A stretch of 64,000 nucleotides of DNA from Caulobacter sp. RHG1 (GTDB lineage: Bacteria; Pseudomonadota; Alphaproteobacteria; Caulobacterales; Caulobacteraceae), in NCBI RefSeq assembly GCF_013181195.1, contig NZ_SMZP01000002.1, positions 788,522 to 852,521 of the forward strand, in the 5' to 3' direction. Both the position numbers and the translations under genes were made by a program. This document shows positions 28,613 through 37,815 of the stretch, piece after piece; the stretch's first letter is position 1; every line of letters starts with the position of its first letter. The notes beneath the pieces are model-generated. The model was not told where the DNA came from and searched no databases. It worked only from the letters and a program-made list of their open reading frames with translations.

Positions 28613-29343
28613 TAGGGACGGATCAGCGACGGCGGAATTTCCGCCCGCTCGGATCGACGCTGGTCCTCATCGGTGATCGCAACGTCGTCCTCCTTCGAGA
28701 AGGCGCGTCGCTCGCGACGGATTTCCTCGCTGTCATAGGGCGTGGCCGCCGGGTCGAAGCCCAGCCAGCCGGCCTGACGATAGGCGTCGCCGCGCACCGC
28801 CGCCTCGACGCCGCGCCGCTGGTCGAGAATGGCGCTCACCTTTGAAACCTCGTCGTCCTGCGCCTGGACGCTGACCAGCGTGCCGCCGCGACGCACGCCC
28901 TCGGCATAGACATGGGCTTCATCGTCGCTGTGACCGGCTTCCTGCAGAACGCCGAGCAGCCCGCCCGCCGCGCCGCCTGCCGCCGCGCCGACGACAGCGC
29001 CGACGCCCGTTGCGACCAGCCAGCCGGCGGCCACGACCGGTCCCAGACCCGGGATCGCCAGCACGCCAAGCCCGGTGAGAAGACCCGCCCCCGCCCCGGC
29101 GACGCCGCCCGCCACCGCGCCCTTGTTGGCGCCGTGGGCGACCTCGTTCTCACCGTCGCCATTGCGGTCGCCCAACGCGTCGCCCGGGCCGTGGCTGGGG
29201 TGCTTGTGGCCGTTGTGCCAGTTATCGGTGTTGTTCGAGACCAGGCTGATCTGATCCGGATGGATCGCCGCGGCCTCGAGATCGGCGACAGCGTCCAGCG
29301 CCTGGACATGGCTGTCAAACAGCCGAGTGATGGTCTTGGTCAT
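28609..29343 (-). CDS. General-stress-type protein with glycine-rich membrane segment
   Basis: A 244-residue protein. Residues 1-35 ([26 protein letters not shown]) match the N-terminal alpha/beta domain of the GsiB/YflT-type general stress proteins (17M family). Residues about 75-135 are very rich in Gly and Ala ([19 protein letters not shown] and after), like a glycine-zipper hairpin that could insert in a membrane. The tail is charged. GGAGG precedes the ATG. It sits next to otsA-otsB, consistent with a stress locus. The stop overlaps the convergent 66-residue gene. Confidence 0.82.
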   Translation of the reverse strand: MTKTITRLFDSHVQALDAVADLEAAAIHPDQISLVSNNTDNWHNGHKHPSHGPGDALGDRNGDGENEVAHGANKGAVAGGVAGAGAGLLTGLGVLAIPGLGPVVAAGWLVATGVGAVVGAAAGGAAGGLLGVLQEAGHSDDEAHVYAEGVRRGGTLVSVQAQDDEVSKVSAILDQRRGVEAAVRGDAYRQAGWLGFDPAATPYDSEEIRRERRAFSKEDDVAITDEDQRRSERAEIPPSLIRPY

Positions 29344-29459
29344 GGCGATCCTCCACGGTTCTGGGCTTTGGTGGAAAAGACCCCGGTCCGGCGACAGGTT
29401 CCTGCCGCCAGACTTTGTCGGAACGCCGTTACGCAAGCGCAATGGAAGGACGGCCTGCC

Positions 29460-30887
29460 CTACCCGTCGTTGGCCATCTTTTCGGACGGGGGCGGCAGCA
29501 GCACCGGCGCGGGCCGAGGATCACTCCTCAGCGCCGCCACGAAGCGGTCGCGCCAGGCCGAGACGTCGTCGGCCAGCACCCCGTCCATCAGCCGCCGCCA
29601 GCGCGCGATCCGCTCCTTCAGCGGCATGGCCAGGGCCCGGCCCAGCGCCTCGGAGGTCTCCTCCCGACTGAACGGGTTGATGATCAGGGCGTCCTGCATC
29701 TGCTCGGCCGCGCCGGCATACTTCGAAAGCACCAGCACGCCGGGATCCTCCGGGTCCTGGGCGGCGACATATTCCTTGGCCACCAGGTTCATGCCGTCGC
29801 GCAGCGGCGTCACCAGCCCGACCTGAGCGGCGCGGTAGATGCCCGCCAACTCGTCCCGCCGGTGGCCGCGGTTGACGTAGCGGATCGGCACCCAGTCGAC
29901 GGTGGCGTAGGCGCCGTTGATGCGTCCCGACACCCCGTCCAGCCGGGCGCGGATCTCCTGATAGGCCTGAACCGCGTCCCGGCTGGGCGTGGCGATCTGC
30001 AGCAGGAACACGTGCTCGGCCCAGTCGGGATGGTCGACCAGCAGCTGCTCATAGGCCAGGAAGCGCTCTTCCAGGCCCTTGGAATAGTCCAGGCGATCGA
30101 CGCCCAGGATCATCTTGCGGCCGGCCTGGCTGTAGCGCACCCGCTCGAAGGCCTCGCGCGCCACGTCCTGCGTCGCCAGGTCCGCGAAGTCCTGGGCCTC
30201 GATGCCGATCGGGAAGGCGCCGATGCGCGTCTTGCGACCGTTAGCGGTGATCACCCCGTCGTCGATGGCCAGCTCCAGCTCGCGCTCGATATAGTCGCCG
30301 AACGCTTCCAGCGCGTCGTTCGTCTGGAAACCCACGACGTCGTAGGCCAGCATCGTCTCCACCAGCTCGCGATGCTGCGGCAGGGTCGTCATCTGATGGC
30401 GGCCCGGCCAGGGGATGTGCAGGAAGAAGCCGATCCGGTTCTTAACGCCCAGCCGCCGCAGCTCGGCCGCCAGCGGGATCAGGTGGTAGTCGTGGATCCA
30501 GACCAGGTCATTGGGCCCGATCAGCGGCGCCAGGGTCTCGGCGAACCGGCGATTGACCCGTTCATAACCTTCGCCGAACGACCGCTCGAAGGCGGCCAGG
30601 TCGGTGCGCGAGTGAAACAGCGGCCACAGGGTCTTGTTGGCGTAGCCGTCGTAGTACTCCTCGCGGTCCTGCTCCTCCAGGTCGACCAGGGCGACGGTGA
30701 CGCCGCCGACCTTCTGCATCGAGATCTGCCCTGAGAACGTCTCGACGGTCTCCCCGCTCCAGCCGAACCAGACGCCGGAATATTCCCGGAGGGCCGCGGC
30801 CAGCGCCATGGCCAGGCCGCCGGCGGTGCCGACGCCGGCGTCGGCGGGCGGATTGACCCGGTTCGAAACGACGATCAGACGACTCAC
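29460..30887 (-). CDS. otsA: Trehalose-6-phosphate synthase (OtsA)
   Basis: A 475-residue GT20 glycosyltransferase that joins UDP-glucose and glucose-6-phosphate to trehalose-6-phosphate, for osmotic and desiccation protection. Family text includes SRLIVVSNRVNPP at the start, GGLAMALAAALREYSGVWFGWSG, VWIHDYHLIPLAAELR, GFFLHIPWP and LGVDRLDYSKGLEERF. The C-terminal LRDGMNLVAKEYVAAQ block is also standard. Its ATG overlaps the otsB stop by four bases, so phosphatase and synthase are made together with otsB first. Confidence 0.96.
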   Translation of the reverse strand: MSRLIVVSNRVNPPADAGVGTAGGLAMALAAALREYSGVWFGWSGETVETFSGQISMQKVGGVTVALVDLEEQDREEYYDGYANKTLWPLFHSRTDLAAFERSFGEGYERVNRRFAETLAPLIGPNDLVWIHDYHLIPLAAELRRLGVKNRIGFFLHIPWPGRHQMTTLPQHRELVETMLAYDVVGFQTNDALEAFGDYIERELELAIDDGVITANGRKTRIGAFPIGIEAQDFADLATQDVAREAFERVRYSQAGRKMILGVDRLDYSKGLEERFLAYEQLLVDHPDWAEHVFLLQIATPSRDAVQAYQEIRARLDGVSGRINGAYATVDWVPIRYVNRGHRRDELAGIYRAAQVGLVTPLRDGMNLVAKEYVAAQDPEDPGVLVLSKYAGAAEQMQDALIINPFSREETSEALGRALAMPLKERIARWRRLMDGVLADDVSAWRDRFVAALRSDPRPAPVLLPPPSEKMANDG

Positions 30888-31654
30888 GAGGCACGCTCGA
30901 CGGCGGCGGCTTCCAGCCAGTCGAAGACGGCGTCCACGCCGGACAGCCGATAGCGCGCCACGGTGCTTCGTCGGGCGGGTCCCACGAGAACCCCATAACC
31001 GCCAAGCGCCGCGGCGGCCGCGAAACCATCCTCGTCGGTCAGGTCATCGCCGACGAAGATCGGCGTTGCGCCCTTGAACGGGGCTTCGGCCATGAAGGCC
31101 CGCACGGCCTCGCCCTTGTCCGCGCCGCGCGTGCGCAGCTCGGCGACCATGTCGCCTTCCTGGAGGACGAGGTCGCTGGACGCCTCAAGCCGGCGCGCGG
31201 CCTCGCGCACCGCCTCGCAGGCGGCCGGGGCCATGCGGTAGTGCAAGGTGACGCTGACGCCCTTGTCCTCGACGATCAGCCCCGGCTGGGCCTCGGCCAG
31301 AGCGTTGAACACCGCCAGCGCTTCGTCTAGGGCCGGGTCAGGCAAGGCCACCACGGTGTCGCCCACCACATTGCGGCGCTGGAGGCCATGGACGCCGGCG
31401 ACGGCCGCCACGGCGTTCTCGGTGATCGCCGAGACGTCATCGACTGTGCGGCCGCTGACGATCGCCAGGCGGCGATCCAGCTGTTCGGCCAGGCGGCGCA
31501 GCATGTAGGTGCGCCGCGGATCCGGCTGGACGCCGTCAGGCCGGTCGACGATCGGCGCCAGCACGCCGTCGAGGTCGAGGAACAGCGCCAGGCCGGCCGG
31601 ATCGATCGGCGGCGGCGGGGCGAAATCGGGAAAGACGATAATCTCGGCTGACAT
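30884..31654 (-). CDS. otsB: Trehalose-6-phosphate phosphatase (OtsB)
   Basis: A 256-residue HAD-superfamily phosphatase that removes phosphate from trehalose-6-phosphate. The nucleophile motif is LDLDGVLAP with D27 and D29. Later motifs are LAIVSGRT, and FVGDDLTDEDGF for the metal site. The ATG at 31654 has GGAG five bases upstream; a GTG at 31660 is possible. A perfect 8-bp hairpin (GCGCCTGG/CCAGGCGC, 31671-31690) lies just before the ribosome site and could affect translation. Confidence 0.94.
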   Translation of the reverse strand: MSAEIIVFPDFAPPPPIDPAGLALFLDLDGVLAPIVDRPDGVQPDPRRTYMLRRLAEQLDRRLAIVSGRTVDDVSAITENAVAAVAGVHGLQRRNVVGDTVVALPDPALDEALAVFNALAEAQPGLIVEDKGVSVTLHYRMAPAACEAVREAARRLEASSDLVLQEGDMVAELRTRGADKGEAVRAFMAEAPFKGATPIFVGDDLTDEDGFAAAAALGGYGVLVGPARRSTVARYRLSGVDAVFDWLEAAAVERAS

Positions 31655-32087
31655 GGTCACTCCATGGCCGGCGCCTGGAAGACCAGGCGCGTGAGTTCGT
31701 AACGCCGGCCTGTCGAGGTCGGCGGCGTGAGCGATGTTCTTTTTGAGAGAGAACTAGAGCTGTGGGGGTTGGGAGTCGCGGCGGCCGGATGTGCTGCGGC
31801 GGGCGCGAGGACGGCGGAGTTCGCCGGAACGGATCGTGGATCGCATGGAACAGCCCCTTGCTGAAAATTCGGCGCGGTGCGCGGCGCGGAGGGTCTCCGA
31901 AATATTGGATCGGCCGTCAGAGGGACGGCGAACCCTGTCGCACGATGCGACACGAGCGCCAGGACACGAAAGATCTTGGGCTCGGACCAAGCGTCAGCGC
32001 TTGGAGAGACTCCAGCTTAGCAGGTCGGCGCCGCGCAGGTCCCCCGCCTCACGGGATAGTGAGGCCGGCTTTACCCCGCGATCCTCG
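31655..32087. other. 433-bp intergenic region upstream of otsB
   Basis: This holds the otsBA leader and the DNA downstream of the frameshifted MFS gene. It contains the hairpin GCGCCTGG-AAGA-CCAGGCGC at 31671-31690 and the small palindrome GTCGCACGATGCGAC near 31937-31951. On the minus strand a 30-codon Arg-rich frame (MRSTIRSGEL…) begins near 31846 behind AAGGGG. A longer open frame (31657-31953) ends against the otsB start. Neither looks like a known protein, so no gene is called. No promoter was identified with confidence. Confidence 0.5.
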
Positions 32088-33295
32088 TTACGCAACGTAA
32101 GGGACCGGTTCAGGCGCGCGCCGAGGCCGGAACGTCAGGGCGATGACGACGGCGATCAGGCCCAGCACGAACGAGCCCAGAAACAGGCCCGCATAGCTGC
32201 CGAAGCGGTCGTAGATCAATCCGCCGGTCAGCGGTCCGGTGGACATGCCCAACCCGCCGGCCATGGCCGTGCCGCCGATCACGGTCCCCATCATCGACAG
32301 CGGAAAGGCCTCGCGCGCCAGCACCGCATATAGCGGCATGACCCCGCCATAGATGAAGCCGAACAGGGCGGCGGCGGCATAGAAGTCGCCTAGCGACCGA
32401 GCCTGGAGATAGCCCAGCGCCGCCACGGCCTGGAACAGCAGGCCCGCGACCAGAACCCGCTTGGCGCCGAACCTGTCGCCCGCCACGCCGAACGCGATAC
32501 GCCCGCCCATGCCGGCCAGGCCTTCCAGGCTGTAGATCGACACCGCCGCCATCAGCGGAATGCCGCACGTCACCGCGTAGCTGACGGTGTGGAAGATCGG
32601 ACCCGAATGGGTGGCGCAGCAGAAGAAGTTGGCGGTCACCAGCACCACGAACGGCCGTGAGCGCAGAGCCTCGCCCAGCGAGATCGGCGGCGGTTCCGCC
32701 TCCCCTCCCGGCGCCGGGCTTGTCAGCGCCGGCGGACGACGCATCAGCAGCGCCGCCGGGATCATCAGCATCGCCACGACGCCGGCCAGGATCAGCAGCG
32801 AGGGCCGCCACGACTGGTGCGAGATCAGCCAGCCGGCCAAGGGCGACATGGTCATCGGGGCCACGCCCATGCCGGCCGAGACCAGCGAGACCGCGAGACT
32901 GCGCTGGGTCTCGAACCAGCCGGTCACCGTCGCCATGATCGGCGCGAACACCGCCGCCGTCGCTCCGCCCACGGCCAGGCCGAAAATCAGCTGGAACTGC
33001 AGCAAGGTGGCCGCGCGGCTGGCCAACGCCAGGCTGGCGGCCAGGATCACCGCCCCTGTCAGCACCACGGCGCGTGGGCCGATGCGGTCCGACAGCCCGC
33101 CCCACACCAGGCTGGCCACGGCCATCGCCAGAAAGGCGATCGTCATCGCCCCCGAGACCCGGTCGTCGACCAGCCGGTGTCCTGAGCGATCGATCGCAGG
33201 AACACCGGCAGGCTGAACATCGCCCCCATGGCTACGCAGCCCAGCAGGCCGCCCGCAGCGACGATGACCCAGCGGTAGCGCGGTTCGTGACCCAT
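32088..33295 (-). pseudogene. OFA-type MFS transporter, broken by a 1-nt deletion
   Basis: A monocarboxylate/oxalate-formate antiporter-like MFS protein. From the ATG at 33295 one frame encodes MGHEPRYRWVIVAAGG …, a proper first membrane helix and SLPVFLRSIAQDTGWSTTG, then reaches TGA after about 50 codons. The rest (VSGAMTIAFLAMAVASLVWGG …) is read in another frame and ends normally at VPYVA. One missing base at about 33155-33162 (ACCGG|GTCTC) joins the two. The restored protein would have about 402 residues. Either it is a true frameshift mutation or an assembly error; no other decay is seen, and the second part is full length. Confidence 0.85.
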
Positions 33296-33373
33296 GACGC
33301 GGCTCCATATCGGCGTTATCCGATCAAGGACGCGTCACCCTTCATCGATCCGACAGGGGGCGCTACGGATATT

Positions 33374-34594
33374 TCAGCGCAGCGCCTGGCCGACCACCTT
33401 CAGCGAGCCATCGACCTTTTCGGGCTTCACGCCGGTCAGCTTGGCCAGCAGCGGATAGACATCGACATTGTCGAACGACGGCAGCACCGCGCCCGACTTG
33501 ATCGACGGGCCGTGCGCGACGAACAGCGCCTGCATGGTCGGGTCGTAGGGATCGAAGCCATGGGCGCCGCCGTCGGTGTCGGGCTTGCGGCCAGGCCTGG
33601 TCTGGGCGGCGATGGTCGTGGTGTACCAGCCGGTCTCCGACAGGCAGACGATCGCTGGCACCCGCGGATTGCGGCCGTAGTGGTAGCGCGCCGGAATGCG
33701 GTTCTTCTTCCAGCAGGTCATGTGCGGCAGCGCGCGGTTCAATAGCGACTTCTCCACCGCCTTCTTCTGACCAGGCTTGGGGGCGATCGAGGTGACCGCG
33801 CCCGTGGTGACGAGGTCGATCCTGTCGACGTCGACCAGTTGGTCCAGCACGATGCGGTTGACCGCAGGCAGCGGCGCCATGCCGTGGTCGGCGACGATGA
33901 CGATGTCGGTGCGCTCGAAGCGGCCGCGAGCCTTCAGCCCCTCGACGAGGCGACCCAGGGCGGCGTCGACCGAGGCGGCGGCGGCCCGCACTTCGGGAGA
34001 CTCAGGCCCGTGGTGATGGCCCTGCGTGTCGACGACGTCGAAATAGAGGGTGGCGAACGCGAGCGGCGGCCCGTCGGAGGTGTCCAGCCAGCTCAGGATC
34101 TGGTCGACACGGGCTTCGCCCGGCATGGCCTGATCGAACTTCACCCACTTGGAAGGCCGTACGCCGTCGATCTCGACCTCGGAGCCCGGCCAGAACATCG
34201 CCGCGGCGCGCTGGCCCTGCTGCTCCACCGAGACCCAGAACGGCTTGGCCTGGCTCCACCAGCGCGGATCCAGGCTCTTCATGGTGAAGGTCTCGCCGGG
34301 GATGTTGGGGTCGACCATGGTGTTGCCGACGACGCCGTTGCGATCGGGGCGCTTGCCGGTGATCAGGGTGTAGTGGTTCGGGAAGGTCACCGACGGGAAC
34401 GACGGACGCATCGCCGCCCGCGCGCCATCGTCCGCCAGGGCCTTCATGACCGGCGTGTCGCCACGGTCCAGATAGTCGGCGCGAAAGCCGTCGATCGAGA
34501 CGAGGATGGTCAGGTGCGGGGCCTTCTCGCGCGCTTGAGCGCCATCAGCGAAGACGAGGCCCAGGGCCAGGATGAGGGACAGCAGGCGAACCAT
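33374..34594 (-). CDS. Secreted type I phosphodiesterase / nucleotide pyrophosphatase
   Basis: A 406-residue enzyme of the NPP family in the alkaline phosphatase superfamily. A signal peptide ends at GAQA near 21, giving a periplasmic enzyme. The metal site begins with VSIDGFRADY (D35) and the nucleophile is T70 in PSVTFPNHYT. The second metal site includes DTQGHHHGPES, VADHGM and GGAHGFDP. Bacterial members hydrolyse phosphodiester and pyrophosphate bonds of nucleotides. It stands alone, just upstream of the frameshifted MFS gene on the same strand. Confidence 0.93.
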   Translation of the reverse strand: MVRLLSLILALGLVFADGAQAREKAPHLTILVSIDGFRADYLDRGDTPVMKALADDGARAAMRPSFPSVTFPNHYTLITGKRPDRNGVVGNTMVDPNIPGETFTMKSLDPRWWSQAKPFWVSVEQQGQRAAAMFWPGSEVEIDGVRPSKWVKFDQAMPGEARVDQILSWLDTSDGPPLAFATLYFDVVDTQGHHHGPESPEVRAAAASVDAALGRLVEGLKARGRFERTDIVIVADHGMAPLPAVNRIVLDQLVDVDRIDLVTTGAVTSIAPKPGQKKAVEKSLLNRALPHMTCWKKNRIPARYHYGRNPRVPAIVCLSETGWYTTTIAAQTRPGRKPDTDGGAHGFDPYDPTMQALFVAHGPSIKSGAVLPSFDNVDVYPLLAKLTGVKPEKVDGSLKVVGQALR

Positions 34595-34749
34595 CGGGCG
34601 CTCTCTACAAACCAGGACGCCCTCTTCGCGGATGAAGATTGCGCGCTTGTGACAAGGCCCAGGTGACGGGCTCTTAACTTGGCGCGGCGGCGGCGGGTGG
34701 CCATAGTCGCCTCCACCAGCCGACTCGCTCGGCGCCGGGATCCTAGAGC

Positions 34750-35661
34750 ATGTCGATCGCGCTCGAAGCCGACCGCCTCACCAAGACCTACGGGGCGGTG
34801 CGCGCCCTCGACGACTTCTCCCTGAGCATTCCCGCCGGCGGCGTGTTCGGCGTGCTGGGCCCCAACGGCGCGGGCAAGAGCACCCTCTTCCGCATCGCGC
34901 TTGGCCTGGTTCGGCCCACCGAGGGCTCGGCCCGGCTGTTCGGCGCCCCCGCCGGCGACATCGCCGCCCTGCGCAAGGTCGGGGCGATGATCGAGACGCC
35001 GCGCTATCCGCCGTCCCTGACCGCCCGCGATGTTCTGAAGATGCTGGCCCTGGAGAGCGGGGCCAAGAATGCGGACATCGACGGCTGGCTGGAGCGGGTC
35101 GGCATCGCCCAGGCCGCCGACCGTTCGACCAGCGGCTATTCGGTGGGCATGAAACAGCGACTGGGCCTGGCCGCAGCCTTCTTCACCAAGCCTGAACTCG
35201 TGATCCTGGACGAACCGACCAGCGGCATGGATCCGGCCGGCATCCAGGAGATCCGCGCGCTGATCGTCGACCTGGCCCGACGCGAAGGCGTCACGGTCAT
35301 CCTGGCCAGCCACCAGCTGGATGAGGTCCGCCGGGTCTGCGACCGCGTCGCCATCCTTTCCAAGGGCAAGGTCGTGGCCGAAGGCGGTGTGGCCGAGCTC
35401 ACTGCCGGCGAGGCCCGCCTGCGCATCACCGTCGCCTCCCCCATCGCGCCGGTGCTGACCGTGTTGGGCGAGCGCGGCGTCGCCGACGGCGCCGACGCGG
35501 TCCTGGCCGACATCCGCCGCGGCGACGCCCCCGAGCTGATCCGCGCCCTGGTTACGGCCGGCGTCGAGATCGTCGAGGCCCGTTGGCGCGAGGCCGACCT
35601 GGAAGGCGTCTATCTCAAGACCCTCGAAGCGGCCGCCCCTCTTTCGGAAGGAGCCGCCTGA
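34750..35661 (+). CDS. ABC transporter ATP-binding protein (ABC-2 type)
   Basis: A 303-residue ATPase of the DrrA/BcrA-like group. Walker A is GPNGAGKST at 37-45, the signature is YSVGMKQRLGLA near 130, and Walker B is LVILDEPTSGMD near 150-160. The H-loop (LASHQLDE) follows. A C-terminal domain (VASPIAPVLTVLGERGVADG …) is typical of exporters. It pairs with the permease downstream (TGATG overlap). The substrate may be a drug, lipid or peptide. Confidence 0.94.
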   Translation: MSIALEADRLTKTYGAVRALDDFSLSIPAGGVFGVLGPNGAGKSTLFRIALGLVRPTEGSARLFGAPAGDIAALRKVGAMIETPRYPPSLTARDVLKMLALESGAKNADIDGWLERVGIAQAADRSTSGYSVGMKQRLGLAAAFFTKPELVILDEPTSGMDPAGIQEIRALIVDLARREGVTVILASHQLDEVRRVCDRVAILSKGKVVAEGGVAELTAGEARLRITVASPIAPVLTVLGERGVADGADAVLADIRRGDAPELIRALVTAGVEIVEARWREADLEGVYLKTLEAAAPLSEGAA

Positions 35662-36488
35662 TGCTCGCCGACGCCATCGCCGCCGAACGCTTCCGCCTGC
35701 TGCGCGACCGTTCGGCCCTGTTCTGGGGTTTCTGCTTCGCGCCCCTGGTCGGCTTCATGCTCAGCGTGGGCGGCGACCTGTTCTTACGGGCGATCGTCAA
35801 GAAGCCCATGCCCGGCGTCACGGTCGGCCTGGTCGATCAGATGATCAAGGCCGTGGCCGACGGGGCCTCGACCTTCAGCGTGCTGTTCCTGATGATCGGG
35901 GCGGCGGCCGTGCTGGCCGGCGACTACCGCTGGGAGACCTGGCGTCTCCTGACCCCGCGCAACACCCGTCAGAACCTGCTGCTGGCCAAGCTGGTGGTAG
36001 TCGGCGAGGCGATCTTCTGGAGCCTGGTCCTGACCGCGGGGCTGTCGGCTGCAGCGGCCGTGATCGGGTCGGCGATCGGCGAGCGCGCCCTGGCGTTCTC
36101 GGCCTTCGACCGAAATCTGTTCGACGTTGTCGGCGTCCTGGCCGTCACTTGGCTGGAGGCCATGACCCTGGCCGCCCTGGCCGCCTGTGTCGGCGTGCTG
36201 ACCCGCTCGACCATGGGCGTCGTCATCGTCTGCCTAGGCGTCCGGTTCGTGCAGACCGTAATCGCCAGCTCGCTGCGCCTGCTCGAGCAGGGCCAGCCCA
36301 GCTGGAAGCTGATGGCCATCCCCGTCTATGACGCCGACCTGCTGCGGGCGACCTTGCTGGACGCCACGCAACTCGGCGCGCCCGCCGCCCATGCCGGCCC
36401 GGCGTTGGCCGTGCTGGTCGCCTGGGCCGCGCTCCTTACCGCCGGCGCGGTCTTCCTGTTCCGTCGCCAGGACCTGACCAAGGAATAG
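35661..36488 (+). CDS. ABC-2 type transporter permease
   Basis: A 275-residue membrane protein with six predicted segments. It starts LADAIAAERFRLLRDRSALFWGF, as in many ABC-2 permeases that begin with an amphipathic helix, and holds FLMIGAAAVLAGDYRWETWRLLTPRNTRQNLLLAK, a block typical of the family (in parts: GDYRWETWRLL, PRNTRQNLLLAK). The start overlaps the ATPase stop by one base. The acetyltransferase gene starts four bases after its stop, so it may be part of the same transcript. Confidence 0.9.
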   Translation: MLADAIAAERFRLLRDRSALFWGFCFAPLVGFMLSVGGDLFLRAIVKKPMPGVTVGLVDQMIKAVADGASTFSVLFLMIGAAAVLAGDYRWETWRLLTPRNTRQNLLLAKLVVVGEAIFWSLVLTAGLSAAAAVIGSAIGERALAFSAFDRNLFDVVGVLAVTWLEAMTLAALAACVGVLTRSTMGVVIVCLGVRFVQTVIASSLRLLEQGQPSWKLMAIPVYDADLLRATLLDATQLGAPAAHAGPALAVLVAWAALLTAGAVFLFRRQDLTKE

Positions 36489-36492
36489 CGTC

Positions 36493-37041
36493 GTGGCGAC
36501 CGAGAAGGAAAAGATGCTGGCCGGTGAGCTCTACATGGCCACCGATCCCGAGCTGCAGGCCGATCAGCGCGCCGCCCAGGCCTGGATGGATCGCTACAAC
36601 GCCGCCCAGCCGGACGAGCGCCCCACCCTGCTCGCCGAAGGTCTCGGCGCCGTTGGTCAGCACGTCAACATCCGCGCCCCCTTCTACGTCGACTACGGCT
36701 ACAACATCAGCCTGGGCGATGGCGTGTTCATGAACTTCGGCTGCGTGATCCTGGACGTCGCTCCGGTGACCATCGGCGCGGCCACCGCCATCGGTCCCGG
36801 CGTGCAGATCCTGACCGCCGACCACCCGCGCGATCCGATCGAGCGCCGCACGGGGCTGGAGTCCGGACACTCTATCCGCATCGGCGCCAATGTCTGGATC
36901 GGCGGCGGCGCGATCATCCTGCCTGGCGTGACCATCGGCGACGACGCCGTGATCGGCGCGGGCGCTGTGGTGACACGGGACGTACCGACGGGCGCGACGG
37001 TGGTGGGCAATCCGGCACGGCCGGTCGCGCCGAAAGGCTGA
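36493..37041 (+). CDS. Maltose/galactoside O-acetyltransferase-like protein
   Basis: A 182-residue left-handed beta-helix acetyltransferase close to Maa/LacA. The N-terminal EKMLAGELYMATDPEL is the family mark. Hexapeptide repeats run from about residue 60 to 175, with the acetyl-CoA/sugar His in TADHP near 115 and VWIGGGAIILPGVTIGDDAVIGAGAVVTRDVP (in parts). Acetylates a sugar hydroxyl with acetyl-CoA. The start is GTG at 36493, directly after the permease. Confidence 0.93.
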   Translation: MATEKEKMLAGELYMATDPELQADQRAAQAWMDRYNAAQPDERPTLLAEGLGAVGQHVNIRAPFYVDYGYNISLGDGVFMNFGCVILDVAPVTIGAATAIGPGVQILTADHPRDPIERRTGLESGHSIRIGANVWIGGGAIILPGVTIGDDAVIGAGAVVTRDVPTGATVVGNPARPVAPKG

Positions 37042-37048
37042 CAGCGGC

Positions 37049-37684
37049 TTAGGTGACCTGCACGAGCTCGCGCAAGCCCGCCTCCATCTCCTCGATTACG
37101 CGTCCGACATGCGGGTCTCGCCGGCAAAGCTCACCATAGGCCTCGGTGATCGAACCGGGCTCGATCAGGTCCATGCCGAGGCGTCCAGCCGTCACCCGGA
37201 TGGCGAAGAGCGCGGGCGCCAGGGCGCAGTCGGCGATCGTAAGGCGATCGCACAGAGCGTATTGCGAGCCCTTCAGCAGACCATCCAGCATCGTAACGCC
37301 GTTCAAAAGCTCCTCGACCGCTTGGCGCGAGCTGACGGCGTCGCCGCGCGGTCTGGCCAGAACGACCATGGGCGGCATCAGGTACAGGTCGACGTGCCGC
37401 ACCAGCAGTCTGGCCTGAGCGCGCTCGAAGACATCCACAGGCATCAAGGACGGCGCTTGTGGAAACCGCTCCTCCAGATAGTCGAGCAACACCGCCGACT
37501 CCCAAATCGGTCCGCATTCGTCGAGCAACACCGGAATGCGGCCGGTCGGACACAGGTCTCGGAAGTGTCGGCTATCCCGCCACTCCGCCGGCGGCGGGAC
37601 CACGTCGATCGGCAGCCCCTTGGCATAGATCGCGATGCGGACGCGCGCCGCAAAGGGCGACACAGGAAGGCTGATCAACTCCAT
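37049..37684 (-). CDS. Glutathione S-transferase family protein
   Basis: A 211-residue GST. Residues 1-75 are the thioredoxin-like domain: LISLPVSPFAARVRIAIYAKG, then TGRIPVLLDECGPIWESAVLLDYLEERFP with the cis-Pro (IPVL) and ES glutathione-binding pair. Residues 85-200 are the helical domain, with the DRLTIADCALAPALF motif. The reactive residue at the start is SPF, like the Ser/Cys-type classes. The substrate is unknown. It converges on the acetyltransferase gene seven bases away. Confidence 0.92.
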   Translation of the reverse strand: MELISLPVSPFAARVRIAIYAKGLPIDVVPPPAEWRDSRHFRDLCPTGRIPVLLDECGPIWESAVLLDYLEERFPQAPSLMPVDVFERAQARLLVRHVDLYLMPPMVVLARPRGDAVSSRQAVEELLNGVTMLDGLLKGSQYALCDRLTIADCALAPALFAIRVTAGRLGMDLIEPGSITEAYGELCRRDPHVGRVIEEMEAGLRELVQVT

Positions 37685-37761
37685 CGTCGGGCTCCGCTTC
37701 CAAGGGAAGCCTTGCTCTAACGCACCGCCTGGCGAGCGGAAAGTCGAGCGCCTCGCGCAAC

Positions 37762-37791
37762 AAAAAAGGCCCCGGATCGCTCCAGGGCCTT
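37762..37791 (-). terminator. Intrinsic terminator of the alpha operon
   Basis: AAGGCCC (37766-37772) pairs with GGGCCTT (37785-37791), with an inner GGA/TCC stem and a TCGC loop. On the minus strand it is followed by six T (the A-run 37762-37767). It lies 25 bases after the rplQ stop and ends the ribosomal block. Confidence 0.9.
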
Positions 37792-37815
37792 CTCGTTCAG
37801 GCGAACCTGAAAATC

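Noticed and set aside
31657..31953. A 98-codon minus-strand frame ending against the otsB start
   Set aside because: Composition is Pro/Ala/Ser-rich without a recognisable fold or a good ribosome site; kept only as a note in the leader region.
33145..33170. Programmed -1 frameshift in the OFA transporter
   Set aside because: There is no X-XXY-YYZ slippery run at the junction and no downstream stem of the usual kind; a 1-nt deletion explains the data more simply.
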